A DNA stretch of 63,417 nt from NCBI GenBank assembly GCA_002361485.1, contig DESZ01000022.1, positions 1-63,417 of the forward strand, given 5' to 3'. Below are positions 19,401-26,255 of this stretch, in pieces; position 1 is the stretch's first letter; each line of letters opens with the position of its first letter. This DNA is from Cyanobacteria bacterium UBA3301 (GTDB lineage Bacteria > Cyanobacteriota > Vampirovibrionia > Gastranaerophilales > Gastranaerophilaceae). Position numbers and translations under genes: made by a program. The notes beneath the pieces are model-generated. The model did no database searches, had not been told where the DNA came from, and saw only the letters and a list, made by a program, of their open reading frames with translations.

Positions 19401-20553
19401 TATTCTTGTATTTAGAGATGGATTTGGCAACATTGAAAATGCTAACAGTATAAGTTATACAAGACCAAGCGGAACTGCTGATTTACAAATCAGATTTACG
19501 GTAACCGGAGGGTTATATGAACAAGGCAGAAATGTTATATTAAAAGATTATTTTAATAATCCGATAAATCTGACTATTCGTACACTATCCGGAGATATGG
19601 ACCTATACTCCCAAATAAAAGAAAAAGGAGGGGCTTTAAATGCAGGATTCCATACAGGAAACAGCAATGCTTTTACTTCTTCTTATAATACAATTATAGG
19701 CGGCAGAGGTGTAGATAAAATTACAAGTACAAAGAACAGTACAGTAAAAGCTTTTGGTGGCGATGGTGATGATACAATAGATTGCAGTGGCACCACAGGT
19801 ACAAAGTATATATATGGTGGAAACGGTGCAGATAGTCTTATGGGCGGAAGTAACATCAATTATATCTATGGTACATCAGCAACAAAAGATTTCAGCAAAG
19901 GAACAAGTGCTCCGACTGATACATTGGTTGGTGGCGATAATACCGATTTTATCTACTCATACGGTGAAAATGCCATAATGCGTGGTGGTAAAGAAAATGA
20001 TACTTACGAAGCATACTTATCTAATATAGTAAAAATCGAAGATAGCGAAGGAACGAATACAAATATTAAAATAACAAGACCTAACGATGGAGCTTCTCTT
20101 AATGTTGATGAAATACACTTTGGCTATCAGGGAAGTATTATTTATGATGCGAAGACTAATACACTTTCTTTAGGCGGAAACGGTATTTTGTGCATATATG
20201 ATGCTGAAAATTATTTAAAATGGAAAAATATAAACTATGATACTCGTAATGACTATAATAATTCGGCAAATGCTCTTGCAAGAATTGAAATAAGCAAAGA
20301 AACATTGGAAAACGGTGTCATTAACCCTTACAATTATTTAACAATCAGCAATAGTGACAATCAGTATATGCTCAGCCGTAGTGATATAAAAGGTTTCTTA
20401 CAGGATATTGCAAGCTGGATGAGTACAAACGCAAGTTCTTACGGTTCAGTTGAAGAAGTAATTTCTGCGCATAATAAAGGCAAAATTGATGCAAGCGCAT
20501 TGATTGCAATATTTGATGATTTACATATGAGTGATTATTCCGGTATGGCATAA
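10492..20553 (+). CDS. Giant RTX (hemolysin-type calcium-binding) secreted protein, 3353 residues
   Basis: A 3353-residue protein without signal peptide, built from Ca2+-binding nonapeptide blocks (GGxGxDxUx, for example GGSGNDIIYAGAGNDYV). Blocks lie near residues 180-205, 345-520, 645-690, 820-875, 965-1030, 1130-1190, 1610-1645 and 2540-2720, with more towards the end. Most blocks are followed by an HCBP-related module such as SGNDVIISYK...DKITIKDYF; about ten can be read. Two parts differ: a helical insert at about 1428-1600 and a repetitive GGxNTI region at about 1790-2280. The last 60 residues (WMSTNA... LIAIF...YSGMA) fit a type I secretion signal. The adjacent HlyB/HlyD/TolC genes are its likely exporter. 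It probably acts as an adhesin or surface-layer protein; no enzymatic domain is recognised. Confidence 0.92.
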   Translation: MATKIKNVAKNISINQAASSVNGTTTVTKNTIYNDVFKVANDIDYVEINSTNNKSSDVIYLQGVKANNPALRVTQETINVDGDVIFTKNLIITYLNKYGLLSTVVIKDYFTTEEGLATNSTIKKIRLQNPDNPSKTVDYNLADGIERRNAMGGSVIGDTITGTAFRDSISVSGIDGKVVNAGAGDDYIKSGVGNDTITGGSGRTHFVYGEGSGEDTIYLTKGEQLEIEYNSSSPFKGSDFSFEKSGNDVVITRLGVSDKIIIKNAFKAGAKSIAFQAGYLIWDVLNGAYNFYSDGEVPDDPDYSSIVYNNYGKKNVTSKGILNGSSTADEIILADYTNKKKTGVKINADAGNDSVVSSVYNDTIKAGAGNDTIIAIGGNNKIYGEGGNDEIHISSEKGNNYIDGGAGNDYITVTTGNNTVKGGAGDDMIYASAGKNVLYGGAGDDQVVGGEGNDKLYGDAGNDYVKGGSGNDIIYAGAGNDYVTGNSGKDTIYAGAGNDTVWSGTENDVIYAQKGNNIIYAEEGSDKIYAGSGNDIIHFRKGDGKDMVYNATSKTTLALEGVAQNEISFLKKGNDLIVAIGASENMNGLTYSDSITIVGYYKAKSKLDNIHLLTQYGGYLPGSEQKLSEMLKNHPVYQFGTNKNDKLTGTSGFDILVGGKGNDVLNGGNGMDILYGGKGNDTLKGGKGTTNILYDAGDGSDTIQLTKGEEICITYRAEDGVDVTSMDKEDLENMFSVKEVGKDVVISRKGTNDKITIKNMTANNLAESVEFMLVSHDGEEGPYLDLVNYGYSLNAKASYNKKTKKYSGATVNGTNLNEGIVGTKYADTIKAGGGNDEITGGKGNDKLYGGAGSNHYFFTAGDGNDTVYAGSGSNLVHLDGNFEDYNFKRSGNDVIISYKDSSIKDKITIKDYFKNNKDNVTISDKLYAKDLLDIIKNFVPTTIDKSSATKKQTITGTLLDETLIGGKAGDLIKSIGGSNLVDGGAGNDTIYGGNGHDDIHGGSGNDTMYSGNGDNCYELGIDHGNDVIDAKKGANTLMFSGLNLADMKFSKKGNDIIITNKNSKGKDETTTIKNYLKYGKDNVYIQAEDFEASLTDILNNNVLGLNVNFSNVINQSKAKKKQNIVGTLINDKITGSNYNDTIKAGAGDDIVSGGKGNDKIYAQSGNNTIDGGLGNDTIYAGKGSDMIVHLAGQGKDVIYNATPNTIIQIKNINSEESVGYIKSGNDLIIASDAKWNAVHSSFTYKSSVTIKNYFKMENQHIKLRLVLKDGNQLEPSFTDWEIENNGIMISGKGKINGVTEMNNMLVGSTKNDTITFAKNSSNVVTAGKGNDVIKAVSNTSSNIIYTQGDGNDTIYVNDNSHVNIRYIATDKTLKENDFKFTQSGDDIIISRSYKVTTKNSKGKKVTKTVTDKITLKNAALSEAYINFSAMTGEQQNKLNHLSNASNEEAIAWAIGKTEAQVKAMDNETKLRTLVAYGDYKSNSSSTIAGWLGISVAELESYSKAEVIDLLTSLSFSEIPLYECMGISQSAWDSYNEAQKANMIQSKINSYSYNIMNNYRNNTYNEIQASTINKYLKNDQWLDGGVNPRAFASFTDKHDALTAQNIQGTDINDFIIGSDYDDKIYAGEGADYIYAGKGDDTILVRQNNGTSSKVIVISNGDGNDTIKGIDSYIMPFDAELPPPIFPMNTPETKLVFDENTTVLKQYKKDEFGRIEAILLHRFYKENGETKHEITTLETHNSEFETEFTILIGDSSYDIDGISSLPDGFVFDDTTNIITLDGNPITGGVNVTAFGTPDDDNITINNEGGTANILDLDGDNTFTIQKGTNNISTGDGEDNIIISDGRNDISTGDGEDNLTISGGQNTINVGDDNDSVSITGGENTVTNGGLFVDVTIEGGKNTINAATGNGIIESTITGGENTIDVTNTLSDGDSYASLKIQGGKTDFTGGGQSDYVTISGGQNTINTGGGADRISIIGGAASDTNDIDTGANDDKIYIDGGLHNTVKGGFGNNEFYITDGNSTLYGGTGADKFTIEGGANTIYAGDDIDTFKIEGGTNTIDGEAGADDYIIEGGTNTINDTGTDIANTFKISSGTNGITTSATGNENYTITGGTNTVERAGYITATISNGENTIYAPTGTINASNGTNHIYARAGESETAQGGTLGATITGGTTYMYAGENDNYANAVSISGGTNHEINTGGGADKVTISGGNDSNNKYVNTGKGADSITLEGGYAYIVDSGADDDVININGGAAYVYAKDGNDKITINSEDSVLIEGGVGNDTIAHMSSVKDGQSVVFTFNNGDGHDVIGDVLNNYITTAEGIKENCALQFKDAEGFSDLDIDIKQGIGAPDLIIRYNYDEETKSYKDSVTIKNYKGADFYLMFGESGVLHSFSDYVNFIYDQNNDSVMGGGDDIIIPAKEGQTINIDSGKDKIFVTSGNYTLIPSSDANEDTILFAGVNSVSDLTVKLGEDNSIDGTDAIITYKGVDNQLYTVTIKDYKSAQYKVMNLKTKSGETVSLNDLIKPVYVGDKTVKIDGTPFSDSITWTYTGNAVTTIYGGLGNDTLISNNSSAVNFDGGAGDDLIYGSEHNDSIYGDAGNDTIYGYAGNDYIDVGAGDDLIYGGDGNDEIRTSGGNNLIYGENGNDYIWAHHGNDTIYGGSGNDNISGQKGDDIIFAEEGNDSITSGLEGYKIYDGGAGNDSISGSKNGGIIYGGTGSDEITGYKLGAAGTIIYGCGSAEPYYNTLTGKFTYQEITNESDRIELTAGIVDTLVGGGGNDTIYAGATKNILTGGKGDDIIYGYSGGNNTFNFTSGHGNDTIYTGTSGKNYDIMKFTNVALADISLELDGADAVVKYSENDSVTVKNFAGNLMFPVYVEDKDGNRTLLSALYSMDVPADELQKNTIEATLPISWNVTSGIDKTIYCGAGNDTIHCGRNDTIYGGDGTNTYLVTYSVSTNGSFPTTTIISTSNKDILVFRDGFGNIENANSISYTRPSGTADLQIRFTVTGGLYEQGRNVILKDYFNNPINLTIRTLSGDMDLYSQIKEKGGALNAGFHTGNSNAFTSSYNTIIGGRGVDKITSTKNSTVKAFGGDGDDTIDCSGTTGTKYIYGGNGADSLMGGSNINYIYGTSATKDFSKGTSAPTDTLVGGDNTDFIYSYGENAIMRGGKENDTYEAYLSNIVKIEDSEGTNTNIKITRPNDGASLNVDEIHFGYQGSIIYDAKTNTLSLGGNGILCIYDAENYLKWKNINYDTRNDYNNSANALARIEISKETLENGVINPYNYLTISNSDNQYMLSRSDIKGFLQDIASWMSTNASSYGSVEEVISAHNKGKIDASALIAIFDDLHMSDYSGMA

Positions 20554-20571
20554 AGACATATTGTATAGATT

Positions 20572-20610
20572 AAAAAGGGTTTGAATAATTATTCAAACCC
20601 CTTATTTTTT
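20572..20610. terminator. Bidirectional terminator between the RTX and LysR genes
   Basis: A perfect 24-base palindrome at 20577-20600, GGGTTTGAATAA / TTATTCAAACCC, with an A run on its left and a T run on its right. It serves both convergent genes. Confidence 0.9.
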
Positions 20611-21486
20611 AAATGTTTTTGTTTTATAAATCTCTTGCATAATCCTGATAAATTCTTTCAGACTTTCCCTTTTATCGTTTGTGTGAATACATAAATAACA
20701 TTCAAACTTTTCTTCACAATCAAACGGTATCCAAGCAAATTCTCCTGTATAATCTTGAAAAAATCCGGGGGTTAAACAAATCCCTTTATCCGCCAGAATA
20801 TTTGTCATTGTTGTTTCATGGGTTTCAGAATTAAAATAGTCTATATCAATTGTATTTATTATTCTTTGCTGCAATGCTCTTAATTGTGGCGGTGAACCTC
20901 CGCCTACCATTAGAGTTCTTCCTTTTAAATCAGATATTTTCGCTATTTTTAGTTTAGCAAGTTCATCATCTTTTTTTGTTATCAAATAAATTCTGCTTGT
21001 ATAAAGATGAATCAGTTTCGTATCAGGAACATGCTTCATCTCATTATCGAAAGTGAAAAATACATCCTGATTCCCTTTCAAAAATTCTTCGGGTTTATAA
21101 AATCCGTTAAATATCGGTGTAATTGAAATATCTGGATATTTACTCCAAAATTCTTTCATAGCTTGGGGCAAATAATAAATACAAGAGCGAATAGGCAAGC
21201 CGATTGTTATATTATCAGAATATTTTTTACTAAAATTTTGCGCCTGTTCAATTCCAATTCGCAGTTCATTTTTTACCGTTTTTAATGTTGTAATAAATTG
21301 CTTCCCTGCAGGAGTTAAGGTTGCACCTTTTCCTGACCTCTCAAATAGAAGAAAATTAAGTTCTTTTTCAACTTCTTTAATCTGATAAGTCAAAGTGGAT
21401 TGAGAGATATACAAATTTTCTGCAGCTCTGTTAAAATTCTGTGTTTGAGCAAGTTCCAGTATGTAATCAATTTGTTTTGTGTTCAT
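20602..21486 (-). CDS. LysR-family transcriptional regulator
   Basis: A 294-residue LysR-type regulator. The winged helix-turn-helix covers residues about 1-60 (LAQTQNFNRAAENLYISQSTLTYQIKEVEKEL) and the effector-binding domain covers residues about 90-290. It is divergent from the aldo/keto reductase at 21618, the usual arrangement in which the regulator controls its neighbour. It probably regulates the 21.6-24.0 kb redox operon and itself from the shared 131-base intergenic region. The effector is unknown. Confidence 0.9.
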   Translation of the reverse strand: MNTKQIDYILELAQTQNFNRAAENLYISQSTLTYQIKEVEKELNFLLFERSGKGATLTPAGKQFITTLKTVKNELRIGIEQAQNFSKKYSDNITIGLPIRSCIYYLPQAMKEFWSKYPDISITPIFNGFYKPEEFLKGNQDVFFTFDNEMKHVPDTKLIHLYTSRIYLITKKDDELAKLKIAKISDLKGRTLMVGGGSPPQLRALQQRIINTIDIDYFNSETHETTMTNILADKGICLTPGFFQDYTGEFAWIPFDCEEKFECYLCIHTNDKRESLKEFIRIMQEIYKTKTFKK

Positions 21487-21556
21487 TCTTTCGCCCTTGA
21501 TTATGTACCCCTTTATATATTTACATCAATCGAATTTTTAAATCAATAATTTAATA

Positions 21557-21592
21557 TTTCAATTTGAAAATCTGTCAAACATAGTTTATCAT
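21557..21592 (+). promoter_or_regulatory. Aldo/keto reductase operon promoter with a dyad over the -35
   Basis: TTGAAA at 21564-21569, 17 bases, TATCAT at 21587-21592. The dyad TTTCAA-T-TTGAAA at 21557-21569 overlaps the -35 and has the size of a LysR half-site pair. LysR control is inferred from the divergent gene. Confidence 0.5.
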
Positions 21593-21617
21593 GAGAATAT
21601 AAAAAAGGAGATAAATT

Positions 21618-22610
21618 ATGCAATATGTAAAATTAGGCAACACGGGTGTTGATGTTTCAAGAATATGTTTAGGATGTATGAGTTTTGGGAAACCGGGGAA
21701 AGAAAACGGCGTTTTCCCTTGGGCAAAAGATTATGAAGATGCTAAACCCATATTTAAAAAAGCAATAGATTTAGGTATAAATTATTTTGATACGGCTAAT
21801 GTTTATCAACTGGGTACTTCAGAAGAAATTACAGGTCGTTTAATTAAAGAATACGGTTTAGACAGAGATGAGATTGTTGTTGCGACAAAAGTACATTTCG
21901 CTATGCGTGAAGGACGTCCAAACGGAGCCGGTTCTTCAAGAAAAAATATTATGGCAGAAATTGACCATTCTTTAAAAAGATTAGGGCTTGACTATGTTGA
22001 TTTATATCAAATTCATAGGTTAGACCACGAAACACCGATGGAAGAAATTATGGAAGCTTTGCATGATGTTGTAAAATCAGGTAAAGCAAGATATATCGGA
22101 GCATCTGTCATGTGGGCGTGGGAATTTGAAAGATTAAATCAAATAGCAGAACGCAACGGTTGGACAAAATTTGTATCTATGCAAAACCAATATAACTTAA
22201 TATATCGTGAAGAAGAAAGAGAAATGATGCCTTTGTGTCAGGACAGAAAAATTGCAGTTGTTCCTTGGTCGCCTTTAGCAGGCGGAAGATGTGCTCACCC
22301 GTGGGGTACAAAAACCGCAAGAAACAGTATTGATGAAGTATCTCCAATGGTATGGGGTGCTACAGATGAACAAGATAAGGTTGTTGTTGATAATTTAGAA
22401 AAAATATCAAAAGAATTAGGTTACTCTATGGCACAAGTGTCTTTGGCTTGGATGTTATCAAAACCTTATGTAACTTCCCCTATTGTCGGCTGCACAGATG
22501 TTAAGCATGTTGAAGAAGCGGTTTCATCTTTAGATATCAAATTGAATGATGATATAATAAAAAGGCTGGAAGCACCTTATGTACCACATATTCAAACAGG
22601 ATTATATTAA
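21618..22610 (+). CDS. Aldo/keto reductase
   Basis: A 330-residue NAD(P)H-dependent aldo/keto reductase with the TIM-barrel motifs of the family. The catalytic tetrad is visible: Asp and Tyr in YFDTANVYQLG, Lys in VATKVHF and His in LYQIHRLD. The C-terminal cofactor segment SPIVGCTDVKHVEEA is also present. It resembles the YajO / general stress protein 69 branch, with an insert before the tetrad Lys. AAGGAG precedes the start. First gene of a three-gene operon with a second reductase and an acetyltransferase. Confidence 0.9.
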   Translation: MQYVKLGNTGVDVSRICLGCMSFGKPGKENGVFPWAKDYEDAKPIFKKAIDLGINYFDTANVYQLGTSEEITGRLIKEYGLDRDEIVVATKVHFAMREGRPNGAGSSRKNIMAEIDHSLKRLGLDYVDLYQIHRLDHETPMEEIMEALHDVVKSGKARYIGASVMWAWEFERLNQIAERNGWTKFVSMQNQYNLIYREEEREMMPLCQDRKIAVVPWSPLAGGRCAHPWGTKTARNSIDEVSPMVWGATDEQDKVVVDNLEKISKELGYSMAQVSLAWMLSKPYVTSPIVGCTDVKHVEEAVSSLDIKLNDDIIKRLEAPYVPHIQTGLY

Positions 22611-22621
22611 GGAAAATAACA

Positions 22622-23476
22622 ATGGAACAAACATATATTGCATTAAATGACGGAAACAAAATACCGCAATTCGGACTTGGCGTTTATCAGGTACCGGAAG
22701 GTGAAGCAACAATTAATTCAGTTAAAACTGCTCTTGAAATGGGAGTTCGCCACATTGATACAGCTCACGCTTATCAAAACGAAAGAAGTGTCGGTCGCGC
22801 CGTAAAAGAAAGCGGAATACCAAGAGAAGAAATTTGGATAACTACAAAACTTTGGCCGAGTGAATACGGTGAAGGCAAAACATCCGATGCTATAGACAAA
22901 ATGCTCAAAAGACTTGATACGGATTATATTGATTTACTCCTTTTGCACCAACAATTTGGTGATTATATCGGAGCATATAAAGATATGCAGCGTGCAGTTA
23001 AAGACGGCAGAGTGAAATCTATTGGGCTATCAAACTTTGAATCTGAAAGATTAGAAGAAGTTTTAAATATGGCAGAGATTTACCCCTCAGTATTGCAGGT
23101 TGAATGTCATCCTTATTATCAGCAAAATGAATTAAAGAAAAGAGTTGAAAAATACGGAACGGTGATAGAATCTTGGTATCCGATAGGACACGGAGATAAA
23201 GGATTAATTAACGAACCTTTATTTACCAAATTAGGTCAAAAATACGGCAAAACTAATGTTCAGATAATTTTAAGATGGCACATTCAAGAAGGAACAATAG
23301 TTTTCCCTCGTTCCACAAATCCTGTTCATATAAAAGAAAATTTTGAAATATTTGATTTTGAATTGACAGAGGATGAAATGAATGAAATAAGAAAACTTGA
23401 TTCGGGCAAAAGATTTTTCAATATGACATTAGAGCAGCAGGAACAAATGTTAGGTTCTTGGAAACCTGAGGACTAA
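22622..23476 (+). CDS. Aldo/keto reductase, 2,5-diketo-gluconate reductase type
   Basis: A 284-residue aldo/keto reductase of the shorter AKR5-like branch. The tetrad is seen in HIDTAHAYQNE (Asp, Tyr), ITTKLWPSE (Lys) and LLLHQQFGD, where the usual His-x-Pro is HQQ. The cofactor-binding end is FPRSTNPVHIKENF. It starts 11 bases after the first reductase and is 15 bases from the acetyltransferase, so all three are co-transcribed. Substrates cannot be read from sequence; small aldehydes or ketoacids are usual. Confidence 0.9.
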   Translation: MEQTYIALNDGNKIPQFGLGVYQVPEGEATINSVKTALEMGVRHIDTAHAYQNERSVGRAVKESGIPREEIWITTKLWPSEYGEGKTSDAIDKMLKRLDTDYIDLLLLHQQFGDYIGAYKDMQRAVKDGRVKSIGLSNFESERLEEVLNMAEIYPSVLQVECHPYYQQNELKKRVEKYGTVIESWYPIGHGDKGLINEPLFTKLGQKYGKTNVQIILRWHIQEGTIVFPRSTNPVHIKENFEIFDFELTEDEMNEIRKLDSGKRFFNMTLEQQEQMLGSWKPED

Positions 23477-23491
23477 GGGGGAAATATAATT

Positions 23492-24037
23492 ATGGAAGAA
23501 GTCAGAATTGATGTAAGAACACAAAGCCCAGAAAGAATTGCAGAAGCAAAAAGAAGCTCAGACTTATGCTTTAGAATAAACCATACAAACCCGACAACTC
23601 CTGAATGTCAGGAACTCGTTCAGGAACTTTTTAATAACACATTGGGTGAAAATACGGTTATTCATCCGCCGATTTTTACGATTTTGGCCGATAAAGTTAA
23701 AATCGGAAAGAATGTTACCATTTTAAACGGATTTCAATGCATGTCGGCAGGCGGCCTGACTATTGAAGATAATACAATGATATCTTTGAATTGTACCATC
23801 GCAACAAATAATCATGATATGTATGACAGATATGTTATCACCTGCAAACCTGTTCACATTAAACGTAATGTTTGGATTGGCGTGAACGTAACAATATTGC
23901 CGGGGGTAACGATAGGTGAAAATGCCGTAGTCGGAGCAGGTGCTGTTGTAACCAAAGATGTACCCGATAATGCCGTTGTTGTCGGAAATCCTGCAAGAGT
24001 AATCAGATATCTTGATGCGGGAAAATTTAATAAGTAA
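23492..24037 (+). CDS. Hexapeptide-repeat O-acetyltransferase (copy 1)
   Basis: A 181-residue left-handed beta-helix acetyltransferase of the maltose/galactoside acetyltransferase family, with hexapeptide repeats (IGKNVTILNG, IGENAVVGAGAVVTKDV) and the catalytic His in TNNHDMYDR. Acetyl-CoA is the expected donor; the acceptor is probably a sugar or another small hydroxyl compound. A close paralogue lies at 42805-43350, with about ten differences in 181 residues. This copy ends the LysR-linked operon. Confidence 0.9.
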   Translation: MEEVRIDVRTQSPERIAEAKRSSDLCFRINHTNPTTPECQELVQELFNNTLGENTVIHPPIFTILADKVKIGKNVTILNGFQCMSAGGLTIEDNTMISLNCTIATNNHDMYDRYVITCKPVHIKRNVWIGVNVTILPGVTIGENAVVGAGAVVTKDVPDNAVVVGNPARVIRYLDAGKFNK

Positions 24038-24064
24038 TAGTAGATTATCATTTTAAGTGATTGT

Positions 24065-24385
24065 TTATACTTGACTGTATATCACTTTACATTCCAAAGT
24101 TAAAGGAATTTCTTTTATCGCAGGTGAATTAACTTCTATTTCCTCTGTTAAAGTCAAAATACAATCAGCAAGTTTATTTATATCTCTGTCTGAACGCGAA
24201 CCAATATATACAATCTTCTTTGACACTTTAGGAGTTCTTTCAAGCAAAACAGAAGCCGTAAATTCTTTTGTGTTTTCAATTTGCTCATAAGTAAATCTGC
24301 CATGACGAATGTATGTTGTAAAAAACAGTTTTCGTGAATATAATATAAAACTTTTGTTACAAATATAATAGTGTACTATTGACAA
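24065..24385 (-). pseudogene. Truncated flavin reductase-like gene
   Basis: A 106-codon frame whose residues from about 20 on match the flavin reductase-like protein at 30184-30720: TYIRHGRFTYEQIENTKEF against AYIRHTRFTHEQIENSKEF, then LERTP, and near the end SPAIKEIPLTLECKVIY in both. The first 40 or so residues of the FMN-binding split barrel are replaced by unrelated sequence, and the C-terminal 40 residues are missing. No Shine-Dalgarno is seen. Best read as a relic of a duplicated flavin reductase. Confidence 0.75.
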
Positions 24386-24421
24386 ATAATCATATTTTGA
24401 GATACTACTATAATTGTAGTA
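24379..24421 (+). promoter_or_regulatory. Promoter region of the AAA ATPase gene, with a dyad
   Basis: TTGACA at 24379-24384 pairs with GATACT at 24401-24406 (16-base spacer). A perfect TATAAT at 24409-24414 sits in the loop of a dyad, TACTAC / GTAGTA (24403-24408 with 24416-24421), which might be an operator. Which -10 is used is uncertain. Confidence 0.35.
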
Positions 24422-24446
24422 CTTTTTTAAGGAGAGGAAATATTAC

Positions 24447-25988
24447 ATGGAAATAAGAGCAATTAATAAATATAATTACACAAATAATAATTATAAAAAT
24501 AATAAATTCGTGAAAAACTCTCAAATTTCTGAAAATAAAAATAATGTTATAAGCTTTCCGAATGTTTATTATGGAAGAGAACTTGTAAAAATATCTGCAC
24601 CATCTTTTAAAGGGGCAAGTGGTCTTTCAAAAGCCGCTATAGATATGGCAATGCAAATTCCTATCGGGGACAGGGTTGCACATATTATGTCAAACATTAA
24701 ACTTGGAGATATCATTTTGGTCGGTTCTGATTTTAATAAAGCGCAAACGGCACTTCGTAAATTTGCGAACAAAATTTCTTCACCCATTAAAAGAGAATTT
24801 TATCTTCCTGATACAAAATTGAAGCATAATTATGCATTTTTCAGGCATCCTGATGGGGATAAGCATATTTTAAACATTAATGATAATGTTTTCTATATTA
24901 GAGTAAATGGAACTCACTATTCATTGGGGCCGGGCTGCAGTAGTTCTATTCAAGATGGAAATTTAATACAGTTTTTAGATTCAACAAAAAATATAGGGGA
25001 ACATTTTTATATTAAAGATAAACCTAAGACTAATTTATCAAACTTTGAAAAATTTTTTGCAAACGTCTATGATTATTCAAAGGAGATAGAAGGCAGCGTA
25101 AGAAAATTGAATTTTGAAACTTTATCAAAAGAAATTCAACAGACAAAAGGCACACCTTTAAGAATAGATTTTTCCAGAATTGGAGGTCAAGCAAAAGCTA
25201 TTGATGAGTTAAAAAAAGGTATTTTGTATCCTGTGAAATATCCTTCAGCATATAGCGCAGATGATGTAACAAGAGGTTTTATTCTTTACGGGCCTCCGGG
25301 AACGGGTAAAACTGAAATTAGCAGAGCCTTAGCGAACGAAGCCGGTATAAATTATATGTATATGAGCGGTACAGAATTTGAGAACAAATATGTTGGGGAA
25401 TCTGAAGCAAATGTTCGTGCTTTCTTTCAATCATTAAAGGAAAGCCAGCCTTCAATAGGTGTAATAGATGAGATAGATGCTATTGGTAAAGAACGTGGAG
25501 ATAAAGATGTTTATGGGGCAAAGGTTGTTAACCAAATTCTTACATCAATGACTGATTTGTATAATAGTGGTGACGATGTATTTATTCTTGGTTTAACAAA
25601 TAAATATGATACATTAGATTCTGCGCTTAAACGTTCTGAAAGATTTAGTAAGCATATAAAAGTTGATGCTCCGGACAAAGAAGGTATAAAAGAAATTTTA
25701 AAAATTCACACGTCAGGTAAAACTTTGGATGAAAATATTGATATGGATAAATTATCAGACAAATTATATGAATTAAAGGCTGTTGGCGGTGATATTAAAT
25801 TTATTTCAAAAATGGCAAGAGAAAATATGATGAATCGCATTGGTATATATAGAAAAATGGAAGAAGGGACTTTCACTCCGGCGGATATGGAAGATGCGGT
25901 AATTAGGCAAGAAGATTTTTTGGATGCAATAAAACAGTTTAAAGACCAAAACGGGAAATCTATAAGACCTATTGGTTTCAACAAATAG
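24447..25988 (+). CDS. AAA+ ATPase with a lineage-type N-terminal region
   Basis: A 513-residue AAA+ ATPase. The N-terminal 60 residues are Asn/Lys-rich and disordered-looking and end in the motif APSFKGAS, which I associate with many Gastranaerophilales proteins. Residues about 80-220 match nothing I recognise. The AAA module follows: Walker A GPPGTGKTE near residue 284, pore-like NKYVGESE, Walker B VIDEIDAIGKERG, sensor 1 GLTNK and an arginine-finger region SERFSKH. It resembles FtsH/p97-type classic AAA domains but has no protease domain or membrane helix. Substrate unknown. GGAGAGG precedes the start. Confidence 0.8.
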   Translation: MEIRAINKYNYTNNNYKNNKFVKNSQISENKNNVISFPNVYYGRELVKISAPSFKGASGLSKAAIDMAMQIPIGDRVAHIMSNIKLGDIILVGSDFNKAQTALRKFANKISSPIKREFYLPDTKLKHNYAFFRHPDGDKHILNINDNVFYIRVNGTHYSLGPGCSSSIQDGNLIQFLDSTKNIGEHFYIKDKPKTNLSNFEKFFANVYDYSKEIEGSVRKLNFETLSKEIQQTKGTPLRIDFSRIGGQAKAIDELKKGILYPVKYPSAYSADDVTRGFILYGPPGTGKTEISRALANEAGINYMYMSGTEFENKYVGESEANVRAFFQSLKESQPSIGVIDEIDAIGKERGDKDVYGAKVVNQILTSMTDLYNSGDDVFILGLTNKYDTLDSALKRSERFSKHIKVDAPDKEGIKEILKIHTSGKTLDENIDMDKLSDKLYELKAVGGDIKFISKMARENMMNRIGIYRKMEEGTFTPADMEDAVIRQEDFLDAIKQFKDQNGKSIRPIGFNK

Positions 25989-26179
25989 GTTTTATTCTAT
26001 AATCCGCATGTATTTTTCAAATTATCGTGTCCGCCAAGCGGAGCTAAATCTGAAAATATAAAAACCATTTTTCATCTAAAATACGAATTATGCTGTCATA
26101 TAGTTTTTGTAATATTAAAACAGAAAAGAATTATATACAGAAGAGGGTTCTAAATATTATAAAGGCAATTTATACATCC

Positions 26180-26208
26180 TTGACAATATGGAAACTATTG
26201 GATTATAA
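26180..26208 (+). promoter_or_regulatory. Promoter of the carbonic anhydrase operon
   Basis: TTGACA at 26180-26185, 17 bases, TTATAA at 26203-26208 (or TATAAA with 18). It lies 48 bases before the ATG at 26256. The rest of the 267-base gap from 25989 holds only a small TCCGC-CAA-GCGGA hairpin near 26030 and no gene. Confidence 0.55.
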
Positions 26209-26255
26209 AAAGATTAAATATATATTTAGATTAAATAAAAGAATGGAGTGTTTTT

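Noticed and set aside
10492..20553. Numerous secondary frames inside the RTX gene on both strands.
   Set aside because: They arise from the repetitive codons of the Gly-Asp repeats and have no ribosome sites.
24055..24087. Hairpin after the first acetyltransferase as a terminator.
   Set aside because: The 7-bp arms are separated by 19 bases and lack a convincing T run.
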